Origin: Angelakisella sp.
GTDB lineage: Bacteria > Bacillota > Clostridia > Oscillospirales > Ruminococcaceae
DNA: 8,162 nt
NCBI GenBank assembly: GCA_013316495.1
Contig: WSMP01000072.1
Span: 1-8,162, forward strand
Reading direction: 5' to 3'
In this document: positions 6,380 to 8,162 of the stretch, piece after piece
Layout: every line of letters starts with the position of its first letter
Numbering within the stretch: position 1 is the stretch's first letter
Program-made: the position numbers and the translations under genes
The notes under the pieces: model-generated
Database searches by the model: none
What the model saw: the letters and a program-made list of their open reading frames with translations, nothing else
Told to the model about the DNA's origin: nothing

Positions 6380-7134
6380 GACTGCCCCTCCCCGGAGGCC
6401 CTCTCCCGATAGATATCGTCCAGCACAGCCTGGTCCACCTGGCTGGCGGGTCCGTCGTAGACGATTTCCCCCGCCCGGATGCCGATGACCCGGCTGGCGT
6501 ACTCCAGGGCAAGCTCCACATGGTGGATGTTCAGCAGAATGGAGATGCCCATTTCCCGGTTGATGCGCACAAAGTCCTCCATCACCTGGCGGGCGGTGAC
6601 AGGGTCCAGGGCGGCCACCGGCTCGTCGGCCAGGATGATCTTGGGGTCCTGGGCCAGGGTGCGGGCCAGGGCCACCCGCTGCTGCTGGCCGCCGGAGAGC
6701 TGATCGGCCCGGATGTAGGCCTTGTCCAGAATGCCCACCTTGTCCAGGGCCTCCAGGGCGGCCAGCTTGTCCTCCCGGCGGAAGGCCCCCAGCACCACCC
6801 GCCAAAAGGGAAGGTCCGGCACCCTGGCGGAAAGGACATTGCGGATGACGGTGGTGCGGGTGACTAGGTTGAAGGACTGGAACACCATGCCGATGCCCCG
6901 GCGGAACCGCCGCAGCTCCTTCCCCCGGAGGGCGGAAACATCCACCCCCTCCACCGTCAGCTGGCCGCCGGTGATGCTGTGCATCCGGTTCACCGCCCGC
7001 AGCAGGGTGGATTTTCCCGCCCCGGACCGGCCAATGATGGCAACGAACTCCCCGTCCTGGATGGTGAGGTCTACATCCCGAAGGCCGACTGTGCCGTTGG
7101 GATAGACCTTGGAAACATGATCAAAGAGAATCAT
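6376..7134 (-). CDS. phnC: Phosphonate-type ABC transporter ATP-binding protein PhnC
   Basis: 252 residues, the usual family length. All ABC ATPase motifs are present: Walker A GRSGAGKST (residues 35-43), Q-loop Q86 in VFQSFN, signature LSGGQQQR (146-153), Walker B IILADE (166-171), D-loop ALDP, and switch histidine H204 in NIHHVEL. It powers import through the two PhnE permeases on the inner membrane face. The ATG at 7134 is preceded by GAGGT (7141-7145) with a 6-base spacer. A 115-base gap holding a terminator-like hairpin separates it from phnD upstream. Its TGA overlaps the start of the first phnE. PhnC rather than a generic ATPase is supported by the LNIHHVELAL ending and by the phnD-phnC-phnE-phnE order. 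Confidence 0.95.
   Translation of the reverse strand: MILFDHVSKVYPNGTVGLRDVDLTIQDGEFVAIIGRSGAGKSTLLRAVNRMHSITGGQLTVEGVDVSALRGKELRRFRRGIGMVFQSFNLVTRTTVIRNVLSARVPDLPFWRVVLGAFRREDKLAALEALDKVGILDKAYIRADQLSGGQQQRVALARTLAQDPKIILADEPVAALDPVTARQVMEDFVRINREMGISILLNIHHVELALEYASRVIGIRAGEIVYDGPASQVDQAVLDDIYRERASGEGQS
6385..6393 (-). promoter_or_regulatory. Ribosome binding site that fixes the start of the first phnE
   Basis: The minus-strand sequence GGGGAGGGG lies 5 bases before the ATG at 6379, inside the 3' end of phnC. It supports this ATG over any upstream start in the same open frame. Confidence 0.7.
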
Positions 7135-7154
7135 TTGGGCACCTCACTTTGTTG

Positions 7155-7216
7155 AAAAAAGAGGGAGAGGGCATCCTCCGCTTGCGCGGCAAGGCGCAGG
7201 GGGGAGGCCCTCTCCC
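7155..7216 (-). terminator. Terminator-like hairpin (attenuator) between phnD and phnC
   Basis: Ten perfectly complementary bases (GGGAGAGGGC read on the minus strand from 7216 to 7207, and GCCCTCTCCC from 7172 to 7163) enclose a partly paired inner arm with TCC/GGA and CTTG/CAAG segments. On the minus strand the stem is followed by TC and six T residues (plus-strand A-tract at 7155-7160). It begins 33 bases after the phnD stop and ends just before the phnC ribosome binding site. Partial termination or blocking of 3' exonucleases here would leave more binding-protein mRNA than ATPase/permease mRNA, as is common for ABC importers. Confidence 0.8.
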
Positions 7217-7249
7217 AATTGAAAGGAAGAAAGAGAACAGGGGAAAAAC

Positions 7250-8162
7250 TTACTTGGCGGACAGCTCCTGGATCAGCTTCTGGGCGGCCCGCTCGTTGTC
7301 GTAATCGGAGGACTGGGCCTTCTGGTAGCCGTTGTGGCTGTAGATGGCGATGATCTCCTTCCCTTCGGGGGTGCTTCCGATGTTGATGAAAGCGTTCTGA
7401 AGGGCGGCAATGAGGGCGTCATCCATAATGGGCGAGGTCTTGCTGACCGAAACGGTGTCGTTGTAGATAGGAGCGGTGACGCCGATGAGACCGGTCTCCT
7501 CCCAAATGGAGGCGGTGCGGCCAAATTCGGTGGTCCAGCGCTCGGCATAATCCCGGCGGGCGTCGGCGTAGGTAACCAGAACATCCACCTGACCGGAGGC
7601 CAGACGGGCAAAGGCGCTGGCGTAAGAATCGGACTGGACCGCGTTGGCCAGATCGGTGATTCCCTTCTGGTACCGGTCCTGGAGCCACAGGGCGGGGTAG
7701 ATGTACCCGGCGGGGGAGGAGGAGCCCATGACGCTCCAGTTGGCGCTGTTCAGCTCCTCCCAGGTGAGGGCCTCACCTGCGTTGACCTTAGCCACCAGGG
7801 CCTTGCCCTTCTCGGAGGGGCCGGCGATCATCAGGGCGCGGTAGGAAACCGCCTGCTTATCGGAAGCCTCGGTGGGGGTGCCATCGTTCCAGTCCTTGGC
7901 CTCGTCAAAATCCTTGCTCAGGCCGTCCCTGGTGGCGGTGAGGATAACATCGCAGCCATCGTCGTACAGGACATAGGTGCCGCCGGGGATGAGACCCACG
8001 TCAGCAGTACCGGCGCCCAGGGCCTCGCCCACAGCCTCGTAGGTGGTGCCGACGGAAATTTCCACCTCGCCGATGTCGTAGCCCTCCTTCTTCATCTCCT
8101 CCTTCATCAGGGCCTTCAGGGGCTCGGTGGCGGTGATGATCTCGCTGGGCTCGCGGGAGGGG
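7250..8162 (-). CDS. phnD: Phosphonate/phosphate-type ABC transporter substrate-binding protein PhnD (5' partial)
   Basis: The frame runs from the window edge to TAA at 7250, giving 303 visible residues. The start, and probably the lipoprotein signal and the first few dozen residues, lie outside. The internal ATG at 8107 is not the start, because family-typical sequence (PSREPSEIITATEPLKAL) continues upstream of it. Family hallmarks are EALGAGTADVGLIPGGTYVLYDDG, the Ser-rich anion-loop region MGSSSPAGYIYP, and DVLVTYADARRDYAERW ahead of the second lobe. In this family the protein captures a phosphonate, phosphite or phosphate-ester ligand outside the membrane and delivers it to PhnE. In a Gram-positive it would be a lipid-anchored surface protein, though the anchor itself cannot be seen. 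As first visible gene of the operon it is followed by a hairpin and then phnC. The ligand cannot be assigned from sequence alone. Confidence 0.93.
   Translation of the reverse strand, partial: PSREPSEIITATEPLKALMKEEMKKEGYDIGEVEISVGTTYEAVGEALGAGTADVGLIPGGTYVLYDDGCDVILTATRDGLSKDFDEAKDWNDGTPTEASDKQAVSYRALMIAGPSEKGKALVAKVNAGEALTWEELNSANWSVMGSSSPAGYIYPALWLQDRYQKGITDLANAVQSDSYASAFARLASGQVDVLVTYADARRDYAERWTTEFGRTASIWEETGLIGVTAPIYNDTVSVSKTSPIMDDALIAALQNAFINIGSTPEGKEIIAIYSHNGYQKAQSSDYDNERAAQKLIQELSAK

Noticed and set aside
6380..6805. Upstream extension of the first phnE frame, giving a 415-residue protein
   Set aside because: The extra 142 residues are a Gly/Pro/Arg-rich shadow of phnC. The ATGA overlap with its own ribosome binding site marks the true start at 6379.
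1..8162. CRISPR arrays, tRNA or rRNA genes, insertion sequences
   Set aside because: No regularly spaced direct repeats, cloverleaf, rRNA-like sequence, transposase frame or paired terminal inverted repeats were found by eye.

Overview
The window looks like chromosomal DNA from a GC-rich, gut-type Clostridia lineage (Oscillospiraceae-like). This is inferred from the Firmicute style of the PhnD/PhnC/PhnE proteins, strong G-rich ribosome binding sites and heavy G/C use at third codon positions in the minus-strand operon. The exact genus cannot be read from the sequence.

Two unrelated units converge here. On the plus strand (1-2945) is the 3' part of one very large open frame. Its 5' end lies outside the window. 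The visible 980 residues run: a PD-(D/E)XK (Mrr-like) nuclease domain, a NACHT-type STAND NTPase with intact Walker A and Walker B motifs, eleven in-register pentapeptide repeats, and a degenerate beta-propeller (WD40-like) C-terminal region. This is the layout of a bacterial NACHT anti-phage protein: effector, NTPase switch, then sensor. It is the most interesting item in the window. The gene is visibly less GC-rich than the operon beside it, which suggests acquisition.

On the minus strand (8162 down to 3201) is a tightly packed operon, read phnD (5' end missing), phnC, phnE, phnE, then a metallophosphatase/nucleotidase. It encodes a phosphonate-type ABC importer: binding protein, ATPase and two permeases. 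The last gene is a predicted cytosolic enzyme of the 5'-nucleotidase / 2',3'-cyclic phosphodiesterase family. No C-P lyase gene is visible. The pairing with a phosphoesterase suggests that the imported compound may be a phosphate ester or nucleotide-like molecule rather than a true phosphonate. Genes from phnC onward overlap or are separated by 4 to 16 bases, so translation is probably coupled. A long hairpin with a T-tract lies between phnD and phnC and probably lowers expression of the downstream genes relative to the binding protein.

The two units meet in a 255-base intergenic region (2946-3200). It holds two hairpins that end the minus-strand operon and no convincing gene. The start regions and promoters of both units lie outside the window.
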